From the NCBI RefSeq assembly GCF_025755255.1, contig NZ_JALIEB010000008.1:124001-188000 (forward strand): a stretch of 64,000 bases of DNA, in the 5' to 3' direction. Of the stretch, positions 8,899-17,524 are shown one piece after another (position 1 is the first letter of the stretch; the number at the start of each line of letters is the position of its first letter). The position numbers were made by a program, and so were the translations under genes. Below the pieces are notes generated by a model. It made no database searches. It was not told where the DNA came from and saw nothing but the letters and a program-made list of their open reading frames with translations. This DNA is from Roseobacter sinensis (GTDB lineage: Bacteria > Pseudomonadota > Alphaproteobacteria > Rhodobacterales > Rhodobacteraceae).

Positions 8899-9684
8899 AT
8901 GCGTATTCTCATCACCAACGACGACGGCATCAACGCTCCCGGGCTCGAGGTTCTGCACGCCATAGCCGAAGACATCGCAGGGCCGAAAGGTGAGGTTTGG
9001 ACCGTGGCGCCCGCCTTCGAACAATCGGGCGTCGGGCATTGCATCAGCTACACCCACCCGATGATGATCAGCGAATTCGGCCCGCGCCGCTTTGCCGCCG
9101 AAGGCTCACCGGCCGATTGCGTGCTCGCCGGCCTGCATGACGTGATGAAGGACGCGCCGCCCGATCTGGTGCTCTCCGGTGTGAACCGGGGCAACAATTC
9201 GGCGGAGAACACGCTCTACTCCGGCACCATAGGCGGGGCGATGGAGGCGGCTTTGCAGGGGCTGCCTGCCATAGCACTGTCGCAATACTACGGCCCCGCA
9301 AACGGGCGCGCCGACAACCCCTTCGACGCCGCGGCAGAGCATGGCGCCGATGTGGTGCGCCGCATCCTCGCCTCCACCCCGGAGGAAAACGGCGGCTACC
9401 GGCTCTTCTACAACGTGAATTTCCCACCCGTGCTGGCGCGCGATGTGAAGGGCATCCGCCTCTCCACCCAAGGCATGCGCCCCGGAACCGGCTTCTCGAC
9501 CGAGCCACACACCTCGCCCTCGGGCCGCCGCTTCCTCTGGATCCGCGGCGGCAACCAGCAGATCGCAACGGCACCAGGATCGGATGCCGCCGACAACCTG
9601 GAAGGCTATGTCTCCGTGACGCCCATGCGGGCCGACCTGACAGCACATGAGATGATGGACCGGCTCACAGGCATTGCCACATGA
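8899..9684 (+). CDS. surE: 5'/3'-nucleotidase SurE
   Basis: Metal-dependent survival protein that hydrolyses nucleoside monophosphates, 261 residues. The metal-binding opening NDDGINAPG begins at residue 7, with PAFEQSGVG and [18 protein letters not shown] further on, all canonical SurE motifs. The start has AAGGGA 8 bases upstream. The frame is open farther upstream across the SDR gene, but the ATG at 8899 is certain from the N-terminal motif. The stop overlaps the pcm start (ATGA), the classic surE-pcm pair. Confidence 0.97.
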   Translation: MRILITNDDGINAPGLEVLHAIAEDIAGPKGEVWTVAPAFEQSGVGHCISYTHPMMISEFGPRRFAAEGSPADCVLAGLHDVMKDAPPDLVLSGVNRGNNSAENTLYSGTIGGAMEAALQGLPAIALSQYYGPANGRADNPFDAAAEHGADVVRRILASTPEENGGYRLFYNVNFPPVLARDVKGIRLSTQGMRPGTGFSTEPHTSPSGRRFLWIRGGNQQIATAPGSDAADNLEGYVSVTPMRADLTAHEMMDRLTGIAT

Positions 9685-10325
9685 GCGACGACGCGGAACG
9701 CAAGATGCAGTTCCTCTATGCGCTGCGCTCCAAGGGCGTGACCGACAGCCGCGTGCTCTCGGCGATGGAGGCGATCGACCGGGGCCCCTTCATTCGCGGT
9801 ATCTTCTCGAACCGGGCCTACGAGGACATGCCGCTGCCCATCGCCTGCGGCCAGACCATCAGCCAGCCCTCGGTCGTGGGCTTGATGACCCAAGCCCTGC
9901 ACATCAGCCCGCGCGACAAGGTGCTGGAGGTGGGTACGGGCTCGGGCTACCAGGCCGCGATCCTCAGCAGGCTCGCGCGGCGGGTCTATACCATCGACAG
10001 GCACAGCCGGCTGGTCCGCGAGGCGCGCGAGCTTTTCGATGAGTTAGGCCTCACCAACATCACAGCGATCACCGGCGACGGCAGCTTCGGCTACCCCGAC
10101 CAGGCGCCCTTTGATCGCATCATCGTGACAGCGGCCGCCGAAGACCCGCCGGGCACGCTGATGGAGCAACTGAAGACCGGCGGCACCATGGTCGTTCCGG
10201 TCGGTCAATCGGATGCGGTGCAGCATTTGATCGTCGTGCGCAAGAAGCCCAGCGGCGTCGAATACGAGGAATTGCGGCAAGTCCGCTTCGTCCCGCTATT
10301 GGAAGGCTTGGGAAAGGACACATAA
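9681..10325 (+). CDS. pcm: Protein-L-isoaspartate O-methyltransferase
   Basis: Repairs isoaspartyl damage in aged proteins using S-adenosylmethionine; 214 residues, normal length. The SAM-binding motif [15 protein letters not shown] is at about residues 75-90, with [11 protein letters not shown] before it and the post-I motif VYTIDRH after it. It is translationally coupled to surE by ATGA and ends 72 bases before the NlpD-like lipoprotein, so the three genes may form a stress/stationary-phase unit (surE-pcm-nlpD is a common order). Confidence 0.96.
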   Translation: MSDDAERKMQFLYALRSKGVTDSRVLSAMEAIDRGPFIRGIFSNRAYEDMPLPIACGQTISQPSVVGLMTQALHISPRDKVLEVGTGSGYQAAILSRLARRVYTIDRHSRLVREARELFDELGLTNITAITGDGSFGYPDQAPFDRIIVTAAAEDPPGTLMEQLKTGGTMVVPVGQSDAVQHLIVVRKKPSGVEYEELRQVRFVPLLEGLGKDT

Positions 10326-10397
10326 GCTGTTATAAAGGGGTTAACAAAGTGTTGGACAAAACCAATGCATGGCAGTGGCCCGATTGAGGACAAGCAG

Positions 10398-11591
10398 ATG
10401 ACCCCGATGATCTCGCGCACCCGCGCGCGCCTTTCGCTGACGACGGCAACCGCGATTGTGATGCTCGCGGGCTGTTCCGATCCGCTCGACTTCGACTTGC
10501 GCGGCGGGCTCGGTCAGTTCAGTACGGCCAGTGCTGCGACGGGCGTGGTCACCGCCGACCGCCCCCGGCCCGACGACCGCGGCGTGATTTCCTACCCCAA
10601 CTATCAAGTGGCCGTGGCCGAGCGCGGCGACACCATCCAGAGCGTCGCCACCCGGCTCGGCGTCAGCGCGCCGGAGCTCGCCCGCTTCAACGGGATCGAA
10701 GCGGATGTACCGCTGCGCCAGGGCGAGGTCATCGCGCTGCCCAGCCGCGTGGCCGAGCCGTCGCCTGCCACGGGCGCCATCGCCACCGGCCCGATCCAGC
10801 CCAGCAATGTGGATATCGGCACGCTGGCGGGCGATGCGATCAACCGGTCGCCTCAGAGTGAGGGCGTGCGCACCGCGGCGCTGCCGCCCGCCACGGCTGC
10901 GGCCCCGCAGCCGCAGACCGGCGACGAGCCCACCCGCCACAAGGTCGAGCGCGGCGAGACGGCCTATACGATCGCGCGGCTTTACGACGTGCCGGTAAAG
11001 TCGTTGGCCGAGTGGAACGGTCTCGGCCCCGATTTCGCGATCCGCGAAGGTCAGTTCCTGCTGATCCCCGTTGCCAAGCAGGCCGCGCCCGCCCCGGCGG
11101 ACGCGGTGACCCGGCCCGGTGCAGGCTCGCCCACGCCCACGCCGCCGAGCGCCGAAAAGCCGCTGCCCGAGACCGACCCCGCACCTGCCGTCGAGGCTCC
11201 GCCCCCCGTGGACGTGGGCGAACAGACACAAACCGCCTCGGACGCCCGGATGGTCTTCCCGGTCAGCGGTTCAATCATCCGCGAGTATGCCAAGGGCAAG
11301 AACGAGGGCATCAACATCAAGGCCGAGGACGGCGCCCCTGTGAAGGCTGCCGATGCAGGCACCGTCGCCGCGATCACCAAGAGCGCCGATGGCATTCCGA
11401 TCATCGTGGTGCGCCACGACCCGGAACTGCTCACCGTCTATGCCAATGTCACCGATGTCTCGGTGGAGAAGGGCACACAGGTCACGCGGGGCCAGCCCAT
11501 GGCGAAACTGCGCAGCGGCAACGATGCTTATGTGCATTTCGAGGTGCGCAAGGGCTTCGACAGCGTCGACCCGATGCCCTACCTGCAATAG
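10398..11591 (+). CDS. NlpD-like lipoprotein with two LysM domains and a degenerate LytM (M23) domain
   Basis: 397 residues. A lipoprotein signal with lipobox LAGC puts the lipidated cysteine at residue 26. LysM domains are seen around residues 55-105 (VAERGDTIQSVATRLGV) and 175-225 (VERGETAYTIARLYDV), followed by a Pro/Ala-rich linker and a C-terminal LytM domain. In the LytM domain the zinc ligands are mostly lost: the first His-x3-Asp is replaced (KNEGIN), YAHL reads YANV, and HLHFEV reads YVHFEV. This is the pattern of amidase activators such as NlpD/EnvC, not of active endopeptidases. The start is set by GAGGA 7 bases upstream. It follows pcm. Confidence 0.9.
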   Translation: MTPMISRTRARLSLTTATAIVMLAGCSDPLDFDLRGGLGQFSTASAATGVVTADRPRPDDRGVISYPNYQVAVAERGDTIQSVATRLGVSAPELARFNGIEADVPLRQGEVIALPSRVAEPSPATGAIATGPIQPSNVDIGTLAGDAINRSPQSEGVRTAALPPATAAAPQPQTGDEPTRHKVERGETAYTIARLYDVPVKSLAEWNGLGPDFAIREGQFLLIPVAKQAAPAPADAVTRPGAGSPTPTPPSAEKPLPETDPAPAVEAPPPVDVGEQTQTASDARMVFPVSGSIIREYAKGKNEGINIKAEDGAPVKAADAGTVAAITKSADGIPIIVVRHDPELLTVYANVTDVSVEKGTQVTRGQPMAKLRSGNDAYVHFEVRKGFDSVDPMPYLQ

Positions 11592-11600
11592 GCGGCGGCC

Positions 11601-12446
11601 TCAGGCGCCCAGCGTCACGCCCTTGCGGCCCGCCAGATCGTTGACGTACTGCCAGGCGACCCGGCCCGAGCGCGCTCCGCGCGTGGCTTGCCATTCGATG
11701 GCTTCCGCGCGCAGGTCATCCTCGCCGATCTGGATGCCATAGGCATCGCAATAGCCGCGGATCATGGCGAGATACTGATCCTGGTCGCAGGGGTGGAACC
11801 CGAGCCACAGCCCGAAGCGGTCCGACAGCGAGACCTTCTCCTCCACGGCCTCGGAGGGGTTGATCGCGCTGCCACGTTCATTCTCGATCATGTCCCGCGG
11901 CATCAGGTGCCGCCGGTTCGACGTGGCATAAAGCACCACGTTTTCCGGCCGTCCCTCGATGCCCCCATCGAGTACCGCTTTCAGGCTCTTGTAATGCGCA
12001 TCGTCATGACCGAAAGAGAGATCATCGCAGAACAGGATGAAGCGGTAGGGTGCGCCGCGCAGCAGGTTCAGCAGCCGCCCGACGGAGGGCAGATCTTCGC
12101 GCTGCAGCTCCACGATCCGCAAGGCTTCATGCTTTGCGTGAACATCTCCATGTATAGATTTGACAAGGCTTGATTTTCCCATTCCGCGCGCGCCCCAGAG
12201 GAGCGCGTTGTTCGCCGGCAATCCACGGGCAAACTGCTCGGTATTCGCAAGCAGTGTGTCGCGCGCCCGATCCACCCCGATCAACAGCGAGAGATCGACG
12301 CGTGCCACCTGCTGGACAGGCTCCAGCCGGTCCGGCTCCACATGCCAGACAAAGGCCGGCGCGGCGGAAAAATCGGGCGCGGCGAGCGGCGCGGGCGCCA
12401 GACGCTCCAGCGCCGCCGCGATGCGCTCCATCGGGTCGTGGGTCAC
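11601..12446 (-). CDS. DUF815 family P-loop ATPase
   Basis: 281 residues. The Walker A motif [13 protein letters not shown] is near residue 85, and the [11 protein letters not shown] stretch contains a Walker B-like acidic pair; together with [16 protein letters not shown] these are typical of the DUF815/COG2607 AAA-type ATPases. Function is unknown. The start codon overlaps the tatC stop by 4 nt, so it is the last gene of the tat operon here. It is convergent with the NlpD-like gene, with 9 bases between. Confidence 0.85.
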   Translation of the reverse strand: MTHDPMERIAAALERLAPAPLAAPDFSAAPAFVWHVEPDRLEPVQQVARVDLSLLIGVDRARDTLLANTEQFARGLPANNALLWGARGMGKSSLVKSIHGDVHAKHEALRIVELQREDLPSVGRLLNLLRGAPYRFILFCDDLSFGHDDAHYKSLKAVLDGGIEGRPENVVLYATSNRRHLMPRDMIENERGSAINPSEAVEEKVSLSDRFGLWLGFHPCDQDQYLAMIRGYCDAYGIQIGEDDLRAEAIEWQATRGARSGRVAWQYVNDLAGRKGVTLGA

Positions 12447-13318
12447 TTGGTCCGCTCCTCCGCGAGGTCTTCCGCCTCTTCATCGTCCTCGAACCAGACA
12501 CCTTCCGCGCGCAGCTTGGCTTCGCGTTTCTTCTCGACCCGTTTCACAAGAAAGATCGACACCTCATAGAGCCCATAGACCACCACGAAGAGAATGATCT
12601 GCGTGATCACGTCGGGCGGCGTCACAAGTGCCGCGAGCACCAGGATCGCAACCACCGCATATTTGCGCACATTGCCAAGCCCCTCGGCGCTCACCAGCCC
12701 CGCCTTGCCCATCAGGGTCAGCAGCACCGGCAGCTGGAAACACATGCCAAAGGCCACGATGAACTTGATCGTGAGGTTCAGATACTCCTGCGCCGAGCCC
12801 TGGAACACCACGCTCAAGCCAGGATTGGTCGCCGGATCGCCGACCACCGCCTCGCCGCCCTCGCCAAACTGCTGGAACCCAAGGAAAAAGTCATAGGCCA
12901 GTGGCGTGACGATGTAGAAGGCAAAGGACGCGCCAAGCAGGAACATCACCGGCGAGGCGACGAGGAACGGCAGGAACGCATTCTTTTCGTTCTTGTAGAG
13001 CCCCGGCGCCACGAAGCGCCACATCTGATGCGCGATCACCGGGAACGCCAGGATAAACCCGCCCAGCAACGAGACCTTGATCGCCACGAAGAAGCCTTCC
13101 TGCGGGCTGATGAAGATCAGGTCGCAGTCCTGCCCGCGGTCGGAGAGCACGGCGCAGAGCGGATCGGTCAGGAAGTTGAAGATCGGTGTCGCGACGGTAA
13201 AGCAGATCACCATGCCCACCAGAAACGCCAGCACCGAGCGGATGAGCCGCGTGCGCAGCTCGGCCAGATGCTCGATCAGCGGGGCGGCGCTGTCGTCGAT
13301 ATCGTCGGATGAGCTCAT
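12443..13318 (-). CDS. tatC: Sec-independent protein translocase TatC
   Basis: Core receptor of the twin-arginine translocase in the inner membrane, 291 residues with six hydrophobic segments. The N-terminal [12 protein letters not shown] motif and the [11 protein letters not shown] loop are diagnostic and take part in signal-peptide recognition. The start overlaps the tatB stop (ATGA). The C-terminal tail is strongly charged (acidic, ending in EERTK), longer than in E. coli. Confidence 0.98.
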   Translation of the reverse strand: MSSSDDIDDSAAPLIEHLAELRTRLIRSVLAFLVGMVICFTVATPIFNFLTDPLCAVLSDRGQDCDLIFISPQEGFFVAIKVSLLGGFILAFPVIAHQMWRFVAPGLYKNEKNAFLPFLVASPVMFLLGASFAFYIVTPLAYDFFLGFQQFGEGGEAVVGDPATNPGLSVVFQGSAQEYLNLTIKFIVAFGMCFQLPVLLTLMGKAGLVSAEGLGNVRKYAVVAILVLAALVTPPDVITQIILFVVVYGLYEVSIFLVKRVEKKREAKLRAEGVWFEDDEEAEDLAEERTK

Positions 13319-13767
13319 GTTTCACTCTTGGCAGGAGGCTCGGCATCGCGCACAGCTTCGAGCTCGGCGGCCTTGGCTTGCGCCTCTTGCGCCTCTTTCA
13401 TCTTGCGGTCCGCTGCGGCACGGGCGGTCGCCGCCTGGATCTTCTTGGCGTTCTCAGCCCGTTCCGCGGCCAGCTTGCCGGTTTCGCTGTCCGGATCGAA
13501 CTTGCCGAGATCGGCGGCCGCGTTTTTCACGCCGTCCATGGCGGAGTTGATCGGATTCGTCGCCGCCTTCAGCCCCTTGGCCACGTCCTTCACGCCCGCC
13601 TCGTCGGCGGCGTCGTTCATCGCGCGGCTGAACTCGCGCGCCATGCCCCTGGCCTTGCCCACGAACTGCCCCAGCGAGCGGAACAGCACCGGCAAATCCT
13701 TCGGGCCCACAACAATCAGCGCGACGATGCCGATGACCAGCATCTCCGTCCAGCCAATATCGAACAT
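13315..13767 (-). CDS. tatB: Sec-independent protein translocase TatB
   Basis: Single N-terminal helix ([20 protein letters not shown], residues 1-20) followed by the GPKDLP hinge, an amphipathic helix and a long alanine/lysine/glutamate-rich tail; 150 residues. The glutamate at position 8 is typical of TatB, which binds TatC and signal peptides. It sits 3 bases after tatA and overlaps tatC by 4 nt. Confidence 0.96.
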   Translation of the reverse strand: MFDIGWTEMLVIGIVALIVVGPKDLPVLFRSLGQFVGKARGMAREFSRAMNDAADEAGVKDVAKGLKAATNPINSAMDGVKNAAADLGKFDPDSETGKLAAERAENAKKIQAATARAAADRKMKEAQEAQAKAAELEAVRDAEPPAKSET

Positions 13768-13770
13768 GCG

Positions 13771-13980
13771 CTAGACCTTGTCTTTTTCGGCCTCGGGGGT
13801 CACGTCCTTGGCTTCTTCGGACTTGGCGATTTCGTCCTGGCCTTCGCTGATGCCTTTCTTGAACGAGGTGATGCCCTTGCCCACTTCGCCCATCAGGCTG
13901 GAAATCTTGCCGCGTCCGAAGAGCACCAGCACAACGACCGCGATCAACAGAAGGCCAGGAAGGCCGATATTGTTCAACAT
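13771..13980 (-). CDS. tatA: Sec-independent protein translocase TatA
   Basis: 69 residues: short N-terminal membrane helix, FGRGK hinge, amphipathic helix with [17 protein letters not shown], then an acidic/lysine tail. This is the pore-forming Tat subunit. It is the first gene of the tat operon, with GGGAG 8 bases before the ATG. The promoter should lie in 13981-14120. Confidence 0.96.
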   Translation of the reverse strand: MLNNIGLPGLLLIAVVVLVLFGRGKISSLMGEVGKGITSFKKGISEGQDEIAKSEEAKDVTPEAEKDKV

Positions 13981-14126
13981 GATACGTCTCCCATAAGGTC
14001 ACGCGCCGCATCCGCAGCGCCGTCTGAGACAGCAATACGCAGCCAGCCCGAGTCACAGAAGCCTGAAACCGGTCCGACACCCGTGAATCTGGGACAAATG
14101 CACGGAAAATGAAGCCTCGCAAAACT

Positions 14127-14150
14127 CAACTGACAGGTTTATGTCAGTTG
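14127..14150. promoter_or_regulatory. Perfect 9-bp palindrome, likely operator of the WYL regulator
   Basis: Arms CAACTGACA (14127-14135) and TGTCAGTTG (14142-14150) around a 6-base GGTTTA centre. It lies 49 bases upstream of the ABM-like gene, the first gene of the two-gene unit that encodes a YafY/WYL-type regulator. Autoregulation through such a dyad is an inference from the position. Confidence 0.5.
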
Positions 14151-14198
14151 CAGAGTGCTAGACCGGGCCTGTCAAGAACACCAGCAAAGGACAGACAT

Positions 14199-14528
14199 AT
14201 GACCACGCCCACAGTCGCCGAGATCGTGACCTTCCGCTTGAAGGCGGGCAGCGATCCGCAAGCCTTCGCGGAGGCCGCAGAGGCGATGACTCCGTTCCTG
14301 CGCAGCACTGGGGCCATGATCTCGCGCACGCTCAGCGCCGATGCGGACGGTCTCTGGACCGAATTCATCACCTGGACCTCGCGCGACGCCGCGGAGGCGG
14401 CCGCGAAGGCGATATTCGACCGCCCCGAAGCCGGGCCTTTCATGGCAATGATCGACCAGACGGATATGTCCATGCGCCATGCAGAGATTTCGCTTTACCT
14501 GCCACCGGAGGATCATGCGCCGCACTGA
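14199..14528 (+). CDS. Small ABM-like (dimeric alpha/beta barrel) protein
   Basis: 109 residues, cytosolic. Pattern: a beta strand AEIVTFRLKAG, helices with EAAEAMTPFLR, a strand TEFITWTSR, then the helix DAAEAAAKAIFDRPEAG. This looks like the antibiotic-biosynthesis-monooxygenase/dimeric ferredoxin-like fold. No catalytic residues can be assigned. AAAGGA stands 7 bases before the ATG. Its last 14 bases overlap the start of the WYL regulator, so the two are co-translated; the regulator probably controls this gene in response to a small molecule. Confidence 0.7.
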   Translation: MTTPTVAEIVTFRLKAGSDPQAFAEAAEAMTPFLRSTGAMISRTLSADADGLWTEFITWTSRDAAEAAAKAIFDRPEAGPFMAMIDQTDMSMRHAEISLYLPPEDHAPH

Positions 14529-15180
14529 CCGCCTCTTTGACATCATCCAGATCCTGCGCGACGGCAAACTGCACCGCGCGCAGGACATTGCCGCGCGGCT
14601 GGAGGTCTCCACCCGCACGATCTACCGCGATATGGACACGCTGGTGGCCTCGGGCGTGCCGGTGCAGGGCGAACGCGGCGTGGGCTACATGATCACCGAG
14701 GCGATCAGCCTGCCGCCGCTGAACCTCACGGTGGCCGAACTGGAGGCGCTGAACCTCGGCATGGCCATCGTCGCCGAAGCCGCTGACCCCGATCTCAAGG
14801 CGGCCGCCCTCAGCCTTGCGGACAAGGTCGACGCGGTGCTGCCCACCCAGACCATCGCCGAGGCCGATCAATGGAAGTTCGCCGTCTACCCCTTTGCGGA
14901 TGCGGCCCGCGGCTTTGCCCACATGCCCACGCTGCGGGCCGCGATCCGCGCCAAGCAGAAGCTGCGGCTGACCTATACGTCGAAGGAGGCGCGCATGACC
15001 ACGCGCACGATCCGGCCGCTGCATATGGAGTATTGGGGCCGCATCTGGACGCTCACCGCCTGGTGTGAGCTGCGCGATGCGTTTCGCGTCTTTCGCGTCG
15101 ATCTGATCGAGACCGCGGAGGCCCTGCCCGAGCTCTTCGTGGACGAACCGGGCAAGACGCTGGCCGACTATACGCCCTGA
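14515..15180 (+). CDS. YafY-type HTH/WYL-domain transcriptional regulator
   Basis: 221 residues. The N-terminal DeoR-like winged helix is clear: RRTDRLFDIIQILRDG, then HRAQDIAARLEVSTRTIYRDMDTL (residues 20-43) as the recognition helix. The second half is a WYL ligand-sensing domain (residues 130-200, with IRPLHMEYWGRIWTLTAWCELR). GGAGG stands just before the ATG at 14515, inside the end of the previous gene. Such regulators usually act on the adjacent gene pair; see the palindrome at 14127. Confidence 0.9.
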   Translation: MRRTDRLFDIIQILRDGKLHRAQDIAARLEVSTRTIYRDMDTLVASGVPVQGERGVGYMITEAISLPPLNLTVAELEALNLGMAIVAEAADPDLKAAALSLADKVDAVLPTQTIAEADQWKFAVYPFADAARGFAHMPTLRAAIRAKQKLRLTYTSKEARMTTRTIRPLHMEYWGRIWTLTAWCELRDAFRVFRVDLIETAEALPELFVDEPGKTLADYTP

Positions 15181-15255
15181 TCGCAGAGGGTATGACGACG
15201 GCACGCGCCGTCAGCAGCGCGCCGCACGAATGCAGATTGGTTGAGAGGGGAGATT

Positions 15256-15283
15256 TGCTGTTTCGGTTCGGGCCGAAACAGCA
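15256..15283. terminator. Perfect 11-bp hairpin between convergent genes
   Basis: Arms TGCTGTTTCGG and CCGAAACAGCA around a TTCGGG loop. It lies between the end of the WYL regulator and the end of the glycine-zipper lipoprotein, so it could serve both transcripts. No T tract follows on either strand, so it is not a canonical intrinsic terminator. Confidence 0.4.
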
Positions 15284-15326
15284 GTGGGCTCCACCTTGGC
15301 GCGACAGTCTCCGCGCCAGGGCATCC

Positions 15327-15557
15327 TTAGCAGCCGGCGGCGTTGTTTCCGGCCAGACCGCCCGCGACGGCGCCACCCGCCATCAGGATGTCGCGACCTG
15401 TGCCGCCACCCAGCTGGCTGCCAACGGCCGCACCGGCCAGTGCACCGGCAACACCTGCACCGACGCACCCGACTTCTCTTTGTTGCTGCGGTGTGTTCGC
15501 GCAGGCGGTCAGCAGCGCGGTTGCGGCGACGGCCACTACAATACCAGATTTCTTCAT
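15327..15557 (-). CDS. Small glycine-zipper lipoprotein
   Basis: 76 residues. Lipobox LLTAC with the lipidated cysteine at residue 19; after a short polar linker comes a glycine-zipper stretch (GAGVAGALAGAAVGSQLGGG, residues 33-52, then GGAVAGGLAGNNAAG). This is the architecture of small outer-membrane lipoproteins of the 17-kDa antigen/Rick_17kDa type. The ATG at 15557 has AAGGA 8 bases upstream; the long open frame before it is not coding. Convergent with the WYL regulator. Confidence 0.8.
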   Translation of the reverse strand: MKKSGIVVAVAATALLTACANTPQQQREVGCVGAGVAGALAGAAVGSQLGGGTGRDILMAGGAVAGGLAGNNAAGC

Positions 15558-15678
15558 ATCACAATCCTTGTTACCTGTCCCATGAGATGACATGGGCTGC
15601 ACCGGATGTACAACCAGACGGTGACGCACGCAAGACACGCCTGCGCGAGTCCGTAGGGCAACAGGCCAACGCCGGCTG

Positions 15679-16038
15679 TCAGGATCTGAGCCGCCAGCCG
15701 GTCTGGGGCGGCAGGAAAGCCTCGACGCTCGCCTGCGCAATCACGATGGGGTCGTCGGTGTCGGTGCCCACGTTCAACCCGCCCTTGACCACACGCACCT
15801 CGGCCCGCCCGCGCGGCAGCGTTGCGACCAGAGCGTCCACATCCACCGCCTCGGGCTCTTGCACACCCACGGTCACCTGCACGCGCATCGCCTCATGGGT
15901 CAGCCCCACAGCGCCAAAGATCGGCAGCGAGGAATGGCGGAACGCATCCTCGATCGCGCGTTTGGCGGCCTTGGTATAGTCCTGCCCGTGCAGGTCGTTG
16001 CCCATGCCCATCTCGATGATCAATCGCTGCTCAGTCAC
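15679..16038 (-). CDS. Lin0512 family protein, copy 2
   Basis: 119 residues. It shares with its upstream neighbour the opening RLIIEMGMGNDLHGQDYTKAA, an early G-D-x-H/R-x-x-DYT motif, a central VQVTVGVQEPEAVDVD and a VVKGGLNV segment, which identify the Lin0512 family (function unknown). Paralogous to the gene at 16031. The start overlaps that gene's end by 8 bases, so the two products are made together and may form a heteromer. Confidence 0.8.
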   Translation of the reverse strand: MTEQRLIIEMGMGNDLHGQDYTKAAKRAIEDAFRHSSLPIFGAVGLTHEAMRVQVTVGVQEPEAVDVDALVATLPRGRAEVRVVKGGLNVGTDTDDPIVIAQASVEAFLPPQTGWRLRS

Positions 16039-16381
16039 CGCCGCGCTCCATGTCGAAGCCCACGGTCAGCGCCACATTGGCCATGATGGTCGGGTTGCCC
16101 TCACCCTCGGGCCGCGCGATGTCGAGCCCGCCGTGATGCACCACGACCTCAGCATGGCCATAGGGAAAGACCTTCAAAACCTCCGTCACATCCACCTGGT
16201 CGGGCTGTTGCACGCCGATGTCGACGCGGATCTGCATGTCGGTTTTCTCGAAGCCGAAAAGCTCGGCCAGGTTGATCGAATTGTGCCAGAGCGCGTCCTT
16301 CACACCCCGCATCGCCGCCTGCGTATAGTCGCCCCGCCGCAGCGACGTGCCCATTCCGAACTCCACCAGCAATCGCGTCAT
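16031..16381 (-). CDS. Lin0512 family protein, copy 1
   Basis: 116 residues, begins MTRLLVEFGMGTSLRRGDYT, with IRVDIGVQQPDQVDV in the middle and VVVHHGGLDIARPEGEG later. Same domain as the downstream copy, with clear similarity over the whole length. No signal peptide. It lies 18 bases after the orphan ABC ATPase and may be in one operon with it; the reason for the association is not known. Confidence 0.8.
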   Translation of the reverse strand: MTRLLVEFGMGTSLRRGDYTQAAMRGVKDALWHNSINLAELFGFEKTDMQIRVDIGVQQPDQVDVTEVLKVFPYGHAEVVVHHGGLDIARPEGEGNPTIMANVALTVGFDMERGGD

Positions 16382-16399
16382 AGCACTCCTCCTTGGCCC

Positions 16400-17494
16400 T
16401 CAGGCTTGAAAAACAAAACACCTGTCCCGCCGGATCGTCAGCCACATGACCGTGCCCGGTTTCGGCAGAAACACATTCGGCACCGTCGCCCGCAGGACGG
16501 CACCGCCGTAATCCATGGCGAACTCCACGAGGCTTTCGTTGCCCATGAAGCGCGCCCGCTGCACCACGCCGCGCGCCGCTGTGCCGTCCGTGGCCGTGGG
16601 CTTGGGGCCGACGCCGTTGCGGTCGAAGTCGATGCGCACATGCTGCGGACGAAAGACGATATCCACATCTGTCCCATCGGGCACTCCTGGCGCCAGGAAC
16701 TGCCCGAACGGCGTCTCGGCCAGCGCCCCCTGCACGCGCGCCTTCAGCACGTTGGTATCCGAGAAGAACGCCACCGCCGCGCGGTCCACAGGCCGGGTAT
16801 AGACGTTATAGGGCGCGCCGTGCTGCACGATCCGCCCGTCGCGCATGAGCGCGATCTCATCGGCCATGCGCATCGCCTCTTCTGGCTCATGCGTGACCAG
16901 CAGCACGGCGGTGTTCTCCTCCTTGAGGATGTTCAGCGTCTCGTCCCGAATGCCGTCGCGCAGCCGGTTGTCGAGGCCGGAAAAAGGCTCGTCCATCAGC
17001 ATGATCTTCGGCCGCGGCGCGAGGGCACGCGCCAGGGCGACGCGCTGCTGCTCGCCCCCCGAAAGCTGGTGCGGATAGCCGTCGATGAACCGCATGAGAT
17101 CCACCCGGGCCAGCAGTTCCTCAACCCGCGCGCGCTTCTCGGCCTTCGGGGCCCTCTTGAGGCCAAAGGCCACATTGTCGGCGACGCTCAGATGCGGGAA
17201 GAGCGCAAAGTCCTGAAACATCAGCCCGATCTCGCGCCGCTCGGGCGGCAGCCGGAAGACCGTGTCGCAGACGAGATGCCCGTCCACATAGATCTCGCCG
17301 CTGTCCTGCATCTCCACGCCCGCGATCATGCGCAGCGTGGTGGATTTCCCGCATCCCGACGGGCCGAGCAGGCAGGTGACCTGCCCGGGCTGGATCGCAA
17401 AGCTCACATCATCGACGACCGCGCGCCCGTCAAAGGCGCGGCGCAGGTTTCTGATTTCAAGCCGGGGGGGAGGCGTGGTCACGTGTCGGCCCAA
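16400..17494 (-). CDS. ABC transporter ATP-binding protein (FbpC/PotA-like) without neighbouring permease
   Basis: 364 residues: ABC ATPase followed by a TOBE domain. Walker A GPSGCGKST, Q-loop MFQDFALFPHLSV, signature LSGGEQQRVALARA and Walker B IMLMDEPFSGLD are intact. The C-terminal region (residues 240-364) is the OB-fold regulatory part found in iron(III), spermidine and thiosulfate importers. The start is TTG at 17494, or GTG at 17482; no ATG is available in frame. No permease or binding protein lies beside it; a sodium:solute symporter is upstream and Lin0512 genes are downstream. The substrate is unknown. Confidence 0.88.
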   Translation of the reverse strand: MGRHVTTPPPRLEIRNLRRAFDGRAVVDDVSFAIQPGQVTCLLGPSGCGKSTTLRMIAGVEMQDSGEIYVDGHLVCDTVFRLPPERREIGLMFQDFALFPHLSVADNVAFGLKRAPKAEKRARVEELLARVDLMRFIDGYPHQLSGGEQQRVALARALAPRPKIMLMDEPFSGLDNRLRDGIRDETLNILKEENTAVLLVTHEPEEAMRMADEIALMRDGRIVQHGAPYNVYTRPVDRAAVAFFSDTNVLKARVQGALAETPFGQFLAPGVPDGTDVDIVFRPQHVRIDFDRNGVGPKPTATDGTAARGVVQRARFMGNESLVEFAMDYGGAVLRATVPNVFLPKPGTVMWLTIRRDRCFVFQA

Positions 17495-17524
17495 ATCCGA
17501 TCAAATTCATCGGATAAGGGGCTA

